DNA of 64,000 nt from Gibbula magus (taxonomy: Eukaryota; Mollusca; Gastropoda; Trochida; Trochidae). Within the stretch, counting starts at the first letter, position 1, and every line of letters starts with the position of its first letter. A model generated the notes under the pieces. It was not told the DNA's origin. It saw nothing but the letters and a program-made list of their open reading frames with translations, and did not search any database. Location: positions 23,251,232 through 23,315,231 of the forward strand of contig OW388300.1 in the NCBI GenBank assembly GCA_936450465.1, written 5' to 3'. This document shows, one piece after another, positions 31,808 through 45,176 of this stretch. Position numbers and translations under genes: made by a program.

Positions 31808-31967
31808 ATGGAAGGAGAGTGGGTAGTTCGCAGACAGGATGTTGTGGATTTCATAGTGAGATGTTTTAAGTATCATAGAGTGAGGAAGGATCATGCACAA
31901 TCAATGGCGGACATGATTGTGTCAGCGGATACTCAAGGTCACTACAGTCATGGCGTATCAAGACTAG
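31808..31967 (+). CDS. first coding exon of an Ldh2-family malate/L-lactate dehydrogenase-like gene
   Basis: ATG at 31808 opens 53 codons plus one base before a GT donor (gtcagt at 31968). The peptide has VRRQDVVDFIVRCF, then DHAQSMADMIVSADTQGHYS and HGVSRL. The pattern A-x-x-M/L-V-x-A-D-x-x-G-H-Y-S-H-G-x-x-R-L is the N-terminal signature of the malate/L-lactate/ureidoglycolate dehydrogenase (Ldh_2) family, NAD(P)-dependent cytosolic oxidoreductases. A start methionine about 40 residues before this signature matches family architecture. No later exon was found downstream; 32.5-41.8 kb is mostly transposons. It is either a gene with a very long intron 1 or an orphan exon. Confidence 0.6.
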
Positions 31968-32483
31968 GTCAGTTATTAACTTCATTTAAGAACTAACTTC
32001 AAAATTTATTATATTCAGGGAGGTATAAACTTAAAACACGCTGTACAAACTGTGTCACCGGATTGAATGTAGTCAGTACAGCTAAACAGTAACTACTCGC
32101 AGTATCTGTTTATTGCCAAGGCTATACAAAATGTATACAAGCTTGTTCTAAATGGGTCAATGACAGATCACAGTCCGAAGTGTAAGCATAAAGCCTGAAT
32201 CAGGATTAGATAAGCTTCACATACATTGTAGTGCAACAGAGCGTACAGACCATTAAATGTCATTTTTTTCTTTTGGAACGAGTATTCAGGCTTTTATTAG
32301 AAAAAAATGTATTTCATGTGAACACGTATTTGAATATACTTTATTGCGTGGACTTTCATTGTCTCATTGATAAGAACAAAGAAAACCGTCTTTAACATTA
32401 AAGCAGGATATTGTAAATGAGGTGTCAAAATGTCGAAATTCTTAAGGTTGCAGCATCGTTTTGTTTTCACCTGACACTGAGCT
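31968..32483. other. intron-like sequence, no gene seen
   Basis: Follows the dehydrogenase-like exon. No further exon or repeat recognised. Confidence 0.4.
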
Positions 32484-34340
32484 AATGAATGAATGAATGG
32501 TTTATTCACAAACGTGACATAGAGAAATAATTATAATGTACAATATTATTATGGAAGCATACGTAAATAAGTTTTTTTTACATAGTTACAAACTTTCCAC
32601 AGTAGTGCATTATGCTTACAGGACATAAGAGATATGAATTTATCTATAGAAGGAGCATTACAATAATAAAGTGGTAAACATGACCTTCTTATATTATTAA
32701 AATATGGACAAAACAACAGGAGATGAGCCTCATCAGCGAGAGCACTATTACAAAATGTACATAATCTATCTTCTTTGTTAACATTATACCATCTTCCAAT
32801 TTCAATAGGAAGTCTATGATTACAATTGCAAGTTCTAATTCTAGTAAACCAAATACGAACATTTAATGGAAATTTTAATAGGTATGTTTCTAGATTTAGG
32901 GATTGTTTAAACATATTATAGTAGTAGCCTTTAGAAGATTTAGATTTACAATCGTTCCAGCGTTGAAAAAACTGGTTACATAATATAGATTTAACGGTAC
33001 CTTTAAGCCACAGTCTGTTTGTACAGTTTTGAGATAACCAAATGTAATTTAAACCAGTACCTTCCAAGGTAGTTTTAACAACTTTGATAAGAGGTAAAGA
33101 TATATTTAGATCACAAGCAGTCATTGATAACATAAGTCTATATAAAATACTGGACAATGTGTGAGTAGATGAGATAAGCTTGCATCAGTATGATATGATT
33201 CGAACATTAACAAGAACATCTAACGGGAATCTTCCCAATTCACCATATACCATATAATCCAGGTTTGACTGTTTTACTTTTAAAATATATTTAAAAATTC
33301 CAAGTGTACTCTTTCAAGAATGACACATTTTTCGAAACCCAAAACTTCGGAGCCATACAACAACATTGACTGTACAAGGTTGTCAAACAGTTTAAGCTGA
33401 CAATCAATTGGTATATCTAACAATCTCACTTTTCTAAAAACAGCAATCATAGCTCTAGAAGCTTGCTCAGCAATTCTCTTTTGAGCTTTACAAAATCTAC
33501 CAGTGCGATTAAATAAAATACCAAGATATACATATTCAGAGACAATTTCAATACTTTGCTTTTGTAACGTGAAGTCCCTAGTAATTTTATTCGGCCTCTT
33601 TCCAAAAATTAAAATCTTTGTTTTAGCAACATTAACAGTTAATTTCCATCTTTGACAATAATCATCGAACAAAGTTCAAGTTTTGCTTAGACTAGATGGA
33701 GATTCTGCGAATAGGACTATATCATCCGCATAAAGTAACAAGAGAAGTTTCAAATAAATACCAAGATGATGCCGAATTTCATTATTAAAATTTTCAAGGC
33801 CATTATAAAAATTAGTCATTAAAAAATCTTCCAAATCGTTTAAATACAATGCAAAAAGAAACGGGGAAGGATTTTCCCCTTGTCTACATGTAACCCCTTA
33901 GTAACATTGAAAATAATCACTGGTGATACCATTGTGGGATACGCATGATACATGTTGCGTATAACGACAAAGCATTTACCTGAAATATGACATTTAATCA
34001 TTTTACTCCAAAGACCTGATCGCCAAACCGTATCAAAGGTTTTACTAAAATCAATGAAACAACAATATAATTTCTTATTCTGACGAAGATAGATATCTAT
34101 GATGGATTTTAAAACATACATATTACCTACGGTTGAATAACCCTTTCTTAAGTCCGCTTGCGCTTCACTAATTAAGTTAACTTTATCAGAATAGGCTTGT
34201 AAACTCTTACTTAATACAGAAGTGAAGAGCTTGCCTAAGCAGCTTAAAATAGATATTCCCCTGTAATTACTGGGGTCAGCTTTGTCCCCTTTATTCTTAT
34301 CAATTGGCCTGATCATACCAGTAAGCCACGATCAATACGT
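32484..34340 (-). pseudogene. non-LTR retrotransposon, 5'-truncated and frameshifted
   Basis: On the minus strand the order is: RT fingers (PSNYRGISILSCLGKLF), motif A (CCFIDFSKTFDTVW) at 34316-33840; motif C YADD at 33732-33721; thumb and linker at 33672-33280; a YGELGRFPL-type linker near 33240-33200; and a C-terminal Cys/His motif (RLCTFCNSALADEAHLLLFC) at 33157-32549. At least three frameshifts separate these. The 3' end is an (ATTC)n microsatellite tail at about 32499-32484, preceded by AATAAA. The C-terminal part is related to the LINE piece at 45177-46053. No endonuclease is present, consistent with 5' truncation. Confidence 0.85.
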
Positions 34341-36617
34341 TATTAATCAAGCTATGAGGATTCAATTAAGAATTTACTTAAAAATTTATTAACTGCATGG
34401 ATGTATAACTTAATTAACTTTGTGCAATCTGTGTAAATTACCCCAAGTTTGCACAGCATTTTTGAAGTTTATACCTCAATGAACTTAATGATTTAATAAG
34501 TCAATTCTTATAAATAAATATACTCGTACCTGATATTTGAAAAAGGTTCCATTGCTACAAATATTCAAACTTCCAACAATTAGAGCTGTACTATTTACGC
34601 GTATGAAGACACAAATAATTATCCTTGTCTAGATCGCGTTCATCAGCCAATGAAAATCTACAATACAACTAGCCATGGAGGCGTTGCTTAATGTGGTGTG
34701 ACGTCACGAAATTAAGTTAATGCAGGTATGAACTGAATCTCTGTGACAGTGTTCAGCGAATACGATTCATGCAAAGCAATTGCTATTATTCATTTTAATT
34801 TGCTGAACACATAAAAACAAAGATGTTCTAGAATAGCTCCTGATTACTTTATTCTGTGTCAAACATGTTCACTTGGGATACCCATCATCGTTGTAGTCAG
34901 CATATCGTCAGCATGTAGTCAGAGTGTAGTCAGCAATCACACCATCACTTCATCATACATGTTGTATTTAAGGATCATACATTAGTAACATTCCCAAATC
35001 TATACACTATGAAATTAATTAAGAAACACTCTAGTTTGTAAACTGAAATGTGTTGCCCTGAGATTGTGAGAATAAATAATTGAACGATTTTATCACCCCA
35101 GACATAACAATTGGTTATTTAGGTGGGAGCAGCTTTAGTGTCCCTCACCAGGATAAGAACGCGCCGAAGGCTCGTGAAAGAACGTGTAAACACGTGTAGG
35201 AACAGTTTCCTGCAGAGCAGTAAACTGCGCGCATGTATATATACATGTACAGAGAAGCACACAACAGCGGGCTCATATCCGTCAGTAGACATTTTAGACC
35301 AAAATAGAGGTAATTTTCATGTTTATCGTCAAAAGTTCATTTAAGACTTCGTCTTAAAGGTACATCCATTGTGTTGTTTGTGGTCACATTTTCCAAACGT
35401 TATAAATGGTGTTACTTTATCGAGAAGTACCTACTGTTACCGAACAATACCATTTTGATGATAGTAGACTTAACATATTGACGATATGAAGATAAAAGTA
35501 GTGATTTCTGATCGAAAACCGGACAATGCACAGCGTGTGGCGCGCGCCAATGAGTCAAACGTAATTTTGGAATCCTATTTATAACAGACAAAAAGACGAT
35601 TTTGAGTTGATAATGTTTAATAGGTAATATAACTACTGTGCATGTAAATGGGACGTGCAGTTTCGGTTTCTGCACATGCATAATGATGTTACTCGATTTT
35701 AATTGGAAACTAGTAATTATAATATATTTGGCGATTGGGGATGAATATGCAAGCTGAGTGAATTTATTTGTATTGTAAACAGCAGATGTGGCGAGTTGGA
35801 GCGTATTAGAGCCAAATACATTTTTATGAAACACAATGGATGCATGAGTCTTGAACACAAATTCTTGCTATACTCAAAACCAGCTTTCCAATAATATTGA
35901 TTAATCGTAATTGAAAGGAAACCCCAATGACGTAGCTTCTACTATTGGTCAATTTAATCTCACGTGTGGAATTTTCCAAAAAAGGAATAGACAACTTTGG
36001 AAATTCGCTCGCCTGACGGTAAGATCCATGTTTACGTTTGTGTATATTGTTTGGTGTCTGATCATTGATTACTGTTCGGATGTTTGAATGACTGAATGTT
36101 AGGCCCTGTATTCATAACCAACGGCGATTCTGTTTGCTTTACAGCGAACGAGAAATTACAATTACATCAGGATATCAATAAATGTTCAAAGGGAGTGATT
36201 GTGTCACAGCGTCCACTGTTGAATTTTTATAAAATGTGTAGATTCTACATAAAATGTCTATGCACATGATATCACCAAATGCTAATTCCATTTTTGATTG
36301 TGAATAATATCAGTTTTGGACATAAATTCGAGACGATTCACTAAGTCAGTCAAATAAATAAGTCAACAACGTACGTGTGCATGTTTTCATATATCAGATT
36401 CTCTACTCAACCCTCCGGTACTTTAGCAAACGCTAAAATTGTATAATTGTAAATCACCATAAGAACTTAACTTGAAGCATTTTTATTATATATCTGGCTA
36501 TGGTATAATATGTAAGAAAGACACCCCAGAAGTGCTTCAACAAACTTGGATATGTCCATTGATTGTCAACACAAAGCTAAATTTCGTCAGTTAGTCAAAC
36601 ATGTCAAAAGGAGAAGA
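34341..36617. other. intergenic, no gene confirmed
   Basis: A perfect palindrome catgtatatatacatg lies at 35232-35247 and could serve as a TATA-type core, but no gene is tied to it. Frames at 35123-35344 and 35858-35412 show no motif. Confidence 0.45.
36604..36617. repeat. target-site duplication left of SINE
   Basis: TCAAAAGGAGAAGA here is identical to 36934-36947, the 14-bp duplication made on SINE insertion. Confidence 0.9.
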
Positions 36618-36933
36618 GGTGAGGTGAGGTGAGTTGGGGTTTAACGCCGCTTTCAAGAGTATTTCACTTATATCGCGGCTGCTAGACTTACGACAGGGAG
36701 AAAGCCCGCAACGCCATGTGGCTTTGCATTGCGGTGAAAACTGCGAGCAAGGGCTGGAACTAGCGAACCATGGGTGGTGCTACTCTGAAATTCAGTGTAG
36801 CAGTGCACCCAAACCTTACTGCGTGTAGAACAGTTCTCTACTGCAGACAAAGTTGCCGTGCCCCTGGCGGGATTCGAACCCCGGACCTCTTGATCCGAAG
36901 CCGAACGCGCTAACCACTGAGCTATCCCGCCCC
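36618..36933 (-). mobile_element. tRNA-derived SINE (316 bp, complete)
   Basis: Read on the minus strand from 36933, it starts GGGGCGGGATAGCTCAG and has RNA polymerase III box A (TAGCTCAGTGG, 36924-36914) and box B (GGTTCGAATCC, 36880-36870). This is a tRNA-like head with a degenerate anticodon arm. A body of about 180 bp follows, then the domain gaaatactcttgaaagcgg / cgttaaaccccaactc and a (CTCAC)n tail ending at 36618. The 3' domain resembles the conserved 3' part of Meta-type SINEs known in molluscs and other invertebrates. It is flanked by perfect 14-bp duplications, so it is a full, fairly young insertion. The open frame on this strand is not a protein gene. Confidence 0.9.
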
Positions 36934-37984
36934 TCAAAAGGAGAAGAATATACAAAGGTGTACCTAAGGGTTAAAATGTAGTCGCAATAATACTTAATTG
37001 ACGACTGTCACAAAATGCTTGGGTTCAATGTGAAGTATATTCCTTTTGAATTTGCATTACTTTTCCAATTGCGGCCAAAAAACGAGATATCGAACGAGAC
37101 TCAGTTCAAGCAGGTGAGTCAAGGGAACTAACTGTGAATCAAAGCTTCAATAAAATGTCCCTAGAAATTCACTTCGATCACAAAAGTAAATCGGATTCTC
37201 ATGGTTCCATAAAAATTGGGACAATGTTTTTCTTACAAAGTGCCCGAAGTCCTTGCATAAAACAACTAGGTTAATCACTAATGTCATTACAAAATGAGGG
37301 ATCCAAGGGTTAAATAAACTCATCAAAGATTATCTAAGGGTTAAATGAAATCATCTGTATCCAAGAGTTAAATGAAATCATCGAATTGTATCCAAGAGTT
37401 AACAATTAGGCCTACTGCAATTATCAAATTTAAAGTGCGATCTGTCGGTACAGCACGGTACACGAACAAAAAATCAGCATTTTCTTTACATTCATAACAT
37501 AACAACACGTGCTGAAATGTACTTGCACGCATTACGCATTGTCTTCAATGATACAGGATTGATGTAAGTTTCGTGAATTCGAGTAAATATTCTTATATTG
37601 TTATCAAACATGCATAAAACTATCGGTCAGTGTTACTCTTTATGTTGACAGACGGATATTCGTGGGGAAGATTGTTTTTCCCTTATCATGGAGAGAGAAT
37701 GTATTATATTGTTTTTCTGTTTTAGTTTTGGGTGTTTTTATTTCTGTGAAAGAGACACTCCAAGCATGTACATTGAGTGTTCATTTCCTTTAATCAATTC
37801 ACAGGTGACGGTTGAATTGTTTTCATGTTTTGTATTTATTTCGTTCTCGGAAACAGTGACCTTAGCATATAATCATAAACTAATATGTTGTATCTTCCCT
37901 ACAGTAATAGGAATGTTGAACGTCACCATGATGTATTTAGATATTGCAATCAACTTTATGCGATATCATGCACAGTTATTTGAA
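36934..37984. other. no gene confirmed; old dispersed repeat
   Basis: Bases 36934-36947 are the right SINE duplication. 36955-37145 is related to 23385-23600. Near 37300-37400 the phrase (a)tccaagggttaaat or tccaagagttaaatgaaatc recurs several times. A frame from 37688 is hydrophobic but merges into the LINE; it is not supported as a gene. Confidence 0.45.
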
Positions 37985-40900
37985 ATATATGTTATGACTC
38001 CTAGGTTGAAAATAATATCTCAAAACTGCCGGGACTTAGGTAACGTTGTTAAAAGAAAAAAAGTATTTCAATATCTCCGTAAAAAGAGTGGTAATATTTA
38101 CTGTCTGCAGGATGTTCACTTTACGCCAGACCAAGAACAGTTAATTAAACAACAATGGGGGTATAAAGAGTGTTATTTTAGTTGCTTGAGAAGTAACGCT
38201 CGCGGGACTGCTATTCTATTAACAATAATTTCGAAATCAAAGTTTTAGATACATCCTTTGATACGGAAGGGAACTTAGTTGCTTTAAAGATAGTGTCAAA
38301 CGAAATAACCTATACCATTATAAACATTTATGGTCCAAATAAGGACGAGACGGATATATTTGAATTCATTATAGATATAATCAAACAATTTGATAGTGAT
38401 GAGATTTGTTTATGTGGCGTTTGGAACTTAGTTACAAATCAAAGGTTAGACACATTTAATTACCAAAACATTAACCATCCTAAATGTAAAGAAAAACTTA
38501 CAGAAATTATTGAAATGTTTGATCTTAAGGACCCATGGCGAGAAATGAATTACGAAACAAAAAGATATACATGGCGCCAACCTTCTCCACTAAAACAAGC
38601 ACGACTGGACTTCTTTCTCATATCCCATAATATGATATCCTCAGTTGATACTTGTGAAATTTATCCAAGCATCAACTCTGATCACTCACTTATTGAATTA
38701 ACGCTCAAGTTTTCCACCTTTGAACATGGAAAAAGCTTTTTGAAATTTAATAACTCTTTATTAATTGATAGAAAATATATAGAACTTATCAAAGACACTT
38801 TTAAGTCTACTCTTGACCAATACAGAACAGATTGTCAGGATGGTATCAGTACGTATTCAATTAATGACCAGTTATTATGGGAAACACTATTATTAATGAT
38901 AGGAGGCAAAATTATTTATTACGCATCAACTAAAAAGAAAATAAATAAAGACAAGGAAACGGCGTTGCAAAATAAACTGAATTGCATGGAAAAGGAATTA
39001 GATAAAACAGTTGAACTGGATAGAAAAGAGGAAATTTTGAGTGAAATAAATGAGGTAAAATCGAAATTGGATGAAATGTATGATCAAAAGGTTAAGGGAA
39101 TGATGATAAGATCTCGTGCGAAGTGGATTGAAGAGGGAGAGAAGCCTACTAAATATTTTCTTAAATTAGAATATAGAAATTTCCTAAATAAAGCCATTAT
39201 AGAGTTAGAGAAAAATGATGGTACGATTGTGAACAGTGCTAAGGAAATATTAAGTGAGACAAACATATTTTATGAAAAGCTGTATACAAAACACGACCTT
39301 ACATCTATCAATCTCGATGAATATTTCAAGGATGTTAGAACATCCAAATTGTCTGACAACGAACGTTCAACGCTTGAGGGTGATTTAACTAAGGATGAAA
39401 TCTCGTTTGCTCTTAGAAACATGAAAAATGAAAAAAGTCCAGGACCAGACGGTTTTACAACAGAGTTTCTAAAATTCTTCTCGAAGGACTTGGGTGACTG
39501 TTTGCTTAGATCTCTAAACTTTGGCTATAAGAAAGAAACAGTATCTCTCACACAAACCCAGGGATTGATAACCTGTATTCCAAAAGGTAAAAAACCTAAA
39601 AAATATCTTAAAAAGTGGCGACCTATTTCTCTGTTAAATACTTCATATAAGGTTGGAGCTTCTGCCATCGCAAATAGAATTAAGAAAGTGCTACCAAATT
39701 AATATTATCATTGAAGATCAAAAAGGTTTTATCTCTGGTAGTTATATTGGTGAAGTTACAAGATTGATTTATGACTTGATGGAATATACGGAAACATTTC
39801 AGGTTCCTGGCTTATTACTGTTAATTGATTTTGAAAAGGCCTTTGATTCAGTTGATATGACATATTTCACAAACATTTTACGGTTTTTTAACTTTGGTCC
39901 TAGTATTATACAATGGATTGAAACTCTGTATAACGGTATAGAATCACGTGTACTTGTGAATGGTTTCGCCTCAGAACCCTTCAAAATTCAACGCAGCTGT
40001 CGCCAAGGTGACCCGATTGCACCATATCTATTCATTCTTTGTGTTGAAATTTTAGGCATTATGATTAAAACCAATACAGAAATTAAAGGGATACACTTAG
40101 GAAATATTGAGTATCTTCTTGCACAGTTTGCCGACGACACCACTCTGACTTTAGACAGATCTGAAAAATGCCTTTATGCAACAATAAATACTCTCAAAAT
40201 TTCGAACGTTTTTCCGTTTTAAAAATAAATGTAGAAAAAACTAAACTGATTTGGATCGGATCCAAGAAACGATCTAGATACAAATTATGCCAAGATTGGA
40301 AATTGGATTGGACTCAAACGAGTTTCTCTCTTTTAGGAATCAATTTCGATATTGATCTTGATAATATGGAAAAACAAAACTATGATGACAGCTTTTCCTA
40401 TATTGAAAATCAAATGAATGTTTGGTCAGCCCAAAATATTACCCCTTTAGGCAGAAATACTTATCTTAAAATCTCTTTTACTTCCAAAATTAAATCATTT
40501 ATTTTCGTCACTGCCAGACCCATCAAAACACACACTTGAAAGATTCCAGAAGAAATGTTTCAATTTCATTTGGAGGGGTAAGCCGGACAAAGTCAAACGA
40601 GATGTATTAGTTCTTAAACCTTAGCATGGAGTAATAAAAGCACCAAATATTAAAGACATTATATCATCTCAAAAACTTAGGTGGATTAGTAGACTGCAAA
40701 GCGGAGAACAGAAATGGGGGTACCATTTTCACAAACAGATTGGTTGATACAAATTTACTTTGGCTTTCAGATAGCAGCTACATTAGAAATCAGTTAATTC
40801 CAGAAATGACTAATGCTTTCTGGAAGGATGTTCTATTGTCATACTCTGTATTTCTTAGTAAGTGTAAAACAACGGACATTTCAGAATGCGAATTTGTAAG

Positions 40901-41850
40901 TCAGTCTTTATGGAATAATGATGACATAAAAATAGATGGAAAACCCATTATGTACAAATCATGGTACACAAAAGGTGTTGTATTTATCAATGATCTTATA
41001 CACCATGAGGGTAAACTGTTACATCTTGGTGAATTCAAACGAAAATTTAATATCCAAACAAATTTCTTAACATACGAGGGCATGAAAAGAGCTGTTTTGT
41101 CATATATCGCTAAGTTGGATATAAATCTTATGCGCAGTGTTGGTTCAAATCCAATCTATCCTTTCAAATTACTTCACGTTAGTGCAACACTAAACAGTAA
41201 ACATATATATACGAAACTAATGGATTCTAAATATGTACAATTACCCTGTTACAGTAAATGGGCACGTATTTTAGATTGTGAACTGTTAGAAAAAGATTGT
41301 TAAAAAATGGCTAGAAGCCGCTCAAATCTCTTTAAAATTTACAATTTCAAAGATAATGCTCGGAATCAAAGGAAGGAATAACAACCCTATTAACGCTATT
41401 ATTTTGATTGTTAAAGACATAATATTAAAAAACAGTCAAAAAACGAATATTCCGAATTTTAAGTATGTATTAAGTCAAATTAAGCAGTACTACGATATAA
41501 CAAAATACATTTATTTAGTTTCTGGTGAAAATGATGCATTTATTTAATTCTGGTCATCCTTACATGTCATATTGAACAATTGATTTATGTTTCACATTAT
41601 TCCTATACACCTATATACTGTTTAAGTGTGAAGTAACATGTATGGCTTTAGGTCACTGGAACCTGTGTATCACATGTGTATTTTGTTATGTGCACTGTTG
41701 CCAAATTGCTAAAACTAAACATGCATGTATTTAGGACATTGTACCTGTGTGTCGCACATATGCAATTTGTTGATGTACACTGCTGTCAAACCGAATTAAT
41801 GTAAAAAATTAAAAATATGGAAATAATTTATTTTTTTTAAAATAAAAACA
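37985..41850 (+). pseudogene. Tx1/L1-like LINE ORF2, near full length but broken
   Basis: The endonuclease begins RLKIISQNCRDLGNVVKRKK and continues past a frameshift near 38220 to FLISHNM and SINSDHSLIEL (the SDH motif). The catalytic GDxN site reads CGVWN at 38413-38427, so the key Asp is Val. RT follows: KSPGPDGFTTEFL, WRPISLLNTSYK, then after a frameshift near 39700 IDFEKAFDSVD (motif A), CRQGDPIAPYLF and FADD at 40127-40138. More frameshifts occur near 40215 and 40515, with a stop at 40621, followed by fragments to 41547. The 3' untranslated end is A/T-rich to about 41850. ORF1 was not found. The motif set suits the Tx1/L1 group. Confidence 0.85.
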
Positions 41851-42659
41851 TTCTTTACATTACAAGTCTGGAAATCAGCACTACCTAGGGCCCTAAAATA
41901 ATGAAATGATATATCATGTGCTGGACATAGGACTGATTAGTACCCAAGGGCTAAAGGTACAGCAGCGACCAATCTTGCCGTTTTTGTCAACAAACATGGC
42001 GTCATCGCCTCGATGGGAAAACAACGTCTGCGCATGTCAGATAGGTAAAATAACATTCAAAAACAGAAAAACGAACCCTTATATGGCGAGGGGTTCTAAT
42101 GGCAGGCCTTTAGGTGGATGGTGCTTAATTTTGACCTAAAATAACTATTGTCCTAGAGGAGAAACTAGAATTGATTTGTTGTAAACAACATTTTGGATAC
42201 CAAGTTAACATTCACACACCAACAAATATTTTATCATGCATGATAAGAAGCCAGATAGACATTAATCTTCCGACCCTTTTTCAACGATTATTGAGAACAT
42301 TCCTACAACCATATTATCTGTGAATAAATTTGAGATTATCTGAGTTCAATCTGTTTATGAAACACTTCTTCTCGCTTTAGATAAGCCGATACCGTAAGTA
42401 GTGACCATATTTCTTCATTAAGACAAAATGTCAGGTTCATTATGTTGTGAGTTTGAAGGTGCATACTGCTTTAAGTAGTGACTTTTGTTAGAAAGTCAGT
42501 TATTAAAGTGTAATCACTTCACTTGAAAGGATGGCGCTAATCACATTACAGCAACAAACATTGTCTTTCATTTCATAAAGGAACTTAGGATTTTGACACC
42601 AAAATAACAAATCATTGTAACAGCCGTTATCTAAAAGACAGAGAACCGTCAATAAACAT
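41851..42659. other. no gene seen
   Basis: AT-rich sequence between the LINE and the 148-bp repeats. A frame at 41906-42139 has no motif. Confidence 0.45.
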
Positions 42660-43085
42660 TTCGCTTTTTCGACTTCTTCTCCAGAACCAATGACTCCACA
42701 GAGATGAAATTTTATGTGCAGACTCCTTTGCCAATGGGGATTCTAAATTGTAGATTTCGTGACCCTGTGACCCCTGATGGGGTTACAGGGGTCACACGCT
42801 TAAAAACCTATATTCATTTTCTTCTCCAGTTCCAAAAGATCTAGAGAGTTGAAAACTTGTGTGCAGACTCCTTGGCCAAAGGGGATTTAAAATTGTAGAT
42901 TTTGTGATCATGTGACCCAAATCTAGGTCACGGGTCACGACACAAAAACCTATTTTCATCTTTATCTCGGGTATGTAAAGCTGTTGAAAGGTGAAATGTT
43001 GTGTAAAGACTCTTTGATCAAAGGTGATTCTTAATTGCAGGATTGGTGACCCTGTTACTCTAAATGTGGGTCACAGGGGCTCTAT
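42660..43085. repeat. three diverged tandem units of about 148 bp
   Basis: Each unit has tctccag or atctcgg, gatgaaattttatgtgcaga-like text, actcctttgccaa-like text, ttgtagattt(c)gtgac, a GTGACC-rich patch, then aaaaacctatattcatt. Units start near 42675, 42825 and 42965. This is a short diverged tandem repeat. Confidence 0.75.
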
Positions 43086-43107
43086 CTAAGATTTTGCTGT
43101 TAAAACA

Positions 43108-43225
43108 ATTGGGTATTGCTTAATTAATTTCCAAGTGTATATATGATGTCTATGCTTGCCTGTATTCACATAGTTTGGATGGATTCGTTAGTGTGTGTGT
43201 CTTTGTAACAGGTAGTCAACATGTT
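43108..43225. repeat. satellite-border spacer, copy 1
   Basis: aacaattgggtattgct through gtgtgtgtctttgtaacagg marks the left edge of the 53-bp satellite. Near-identical copies occur at 52590-52705 and 53334-53450, always running straight into the satellite. Confidence 0.9.
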
Positions 43226-44756
43226 CAAATACTATCTTACATTATGCTAACTAATTACATACCCTGTAGGACAAAGTTCAAATACTAACTTACATTATGC
43301 TAACTTATTACTTACCCTGTATCACCAATTTCAAATACTAACTTACATTATGGTAACTAATTACTTAACCCGTATCACCATGTTCAAATACTAACTTACA
43401 CTATGCTAACTAATTACATATCCTGTATCACCATGTTCAAATACTAACTTACATTATGCTAACTAATTAATTACTTACATTGTGTTAACATATGCAAATA
43501 CTAACTTACATTATTGTAACTAATTACTTATCCTGTATCAACATGTTAAATACTAACTAACATTATGCTAACTTATTACTAACCCTGCATCACCATGTTC
43601 AAATACTAACTTACATTATGCTAACTAATTAATTACTTACCCTGTGTCAACATGTGCAAATACTAACTTACATTATGCTAACTAATTACTTATCCTGTGT
43701 CAACATGTTAAATACTATCTTACATTATGCTAACTAGTTACTTTCCCTGTATAACCATGTTCAAATACTAACTTACATTATGCTAACTAATTAATTACCC
43801 TGTGTCAACATGTTCAAATACTAACTTACATTATGCTAACTAATTACATACGCTGTATCACCAATTTCAAATACTAACTTACATTATGCTAACTAAATAC
43901 ATACCCTGTGTCAACATGATCAAATACTAACTTACATTATGCTAACTAATTAATTACCCTGTATCACCATGTTCAAATACTAACCTACATTATGATATCT
44001 AATTAATTACATACCCTGTGTGAACATATGCAAGTACTTACTTACTTAACCCGTATCACCATGTTCAAATACTAACTTACATTATGCTAATTAATTACTT
44101 ACCCTGTATCACCAATTTCAAATACTAACTGACATTATGCTAACTAATTACTTACGCCGTATCAACATGTTCAAATACTAACTTACATTATGCTAATTAA
44201 TTACATACCCCGTATCACCATGTTCAAATACTAAATTACATCATGCTAACTAATAAATTACTTACCCTGTGTCGACATATGCAAATACTAACTTACATTA
44301 TGGTAACTAATTACTTATTCTGTATCAACATGTTCAAATACCCACTTACATTATGCTAAATAATTACTTACCCTGTGTCAACATTTTCAAATACTAACTT
44401 ACATTATGCTAACTAATTACATACGATGTGTCAACATGATCAAATAATAACTTACATTATGCTAACTAATTACATACCCTGTGTCAAAATGATCAGATAC
44501 TAACAGACAGTATGCTAACTAATTACTTATTTTGTGTCAACATGTTCAAATACTAACTTACATTATGCTAACTAACTACATACCCCGTATCACCATGTTC
44601 AAATACTAACTTACATTATGCTAACTAATAAATTACTTACCCTGTGTCAACATATGCATATACTAACTTACATTATGGTAACTAATTACCTACCCTGTGT
44701 CAACATGTTAAATACTTACTTACATTATGGTAACTAATTACTTAACCCGTATCACC
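43226..44756. repeat. 53-bp satellite, block 1
   Basis: The unit is about 53 bp with landmarks caaatactaacttacattat, gctaactaattactta, ccctgtatcaccatgtt. A 4-bp variant (taattaattac) gives 57-bp units. The array ends at transposon copy B, which split a unit at ..gtatcacc/atgttc. Confidence 0.95.
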
Positions 44757-45176
44757 CACAGCAAAAATGACTGAGAATCCTGAAATCTGGAAACCAACTG
44801 TAAACTGGGTAATAGGGGTTTCCACTTGGTTTCCATCCGCTGAAAATAGCCAAACTAGTTTCCAACTAGAATCCATTTTGGATTCTATAAGTATTAGTAT
44901 TTCCATAATGGAAACGAACAGGAAACTCTGATTATGTATTTCCTGTTGGTTTCCATTCCTTGAAATTGCAATCAATGTTTCCATGAAATGGAAACCAACA
45001 TGAAACTACAATTTGAAGTTTTATGTTAGTTTCCATTCCTGGAAATGGCAATTATTGTTTCCATTAAATGGAAACCAACATGAAACTATCAAGTGAAGTT
45101 TCTTGTTGGTTTCCATTCCTGGAAATTTGCATTCAAAGTTTCCATGAAATGGAAACCAACATAAAACTGTCAAACA

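Noticed and set aside
35123..35344. Frame near a TATA-like palindrome
   Set aside because: No motif and no clear start or splice context; the palindrome alone is weak evidence of a promoter.
36855..36933. A functional tRNA gene
   Set aside because: The anticodon arm does not fold properly and the sequence continues into a SINE body with a tail and a target duplication around the whole 316 bp.
36668..36955. Minus-strand open frame reading GGIAQWLARSASDQEVRGSNP
   Set aside because: This is the translation of the tRNA-like head of the SINE (box A to box B), a well-known artefact frame.
37688..37984. Possible ORF1 or host gene upstream of the Tx1-like LINE
   Set aside because: The frame is hydrophobic, has no RNA-binding or zinc-knuckle motif, and is continuous with the endonuclease only by chance.
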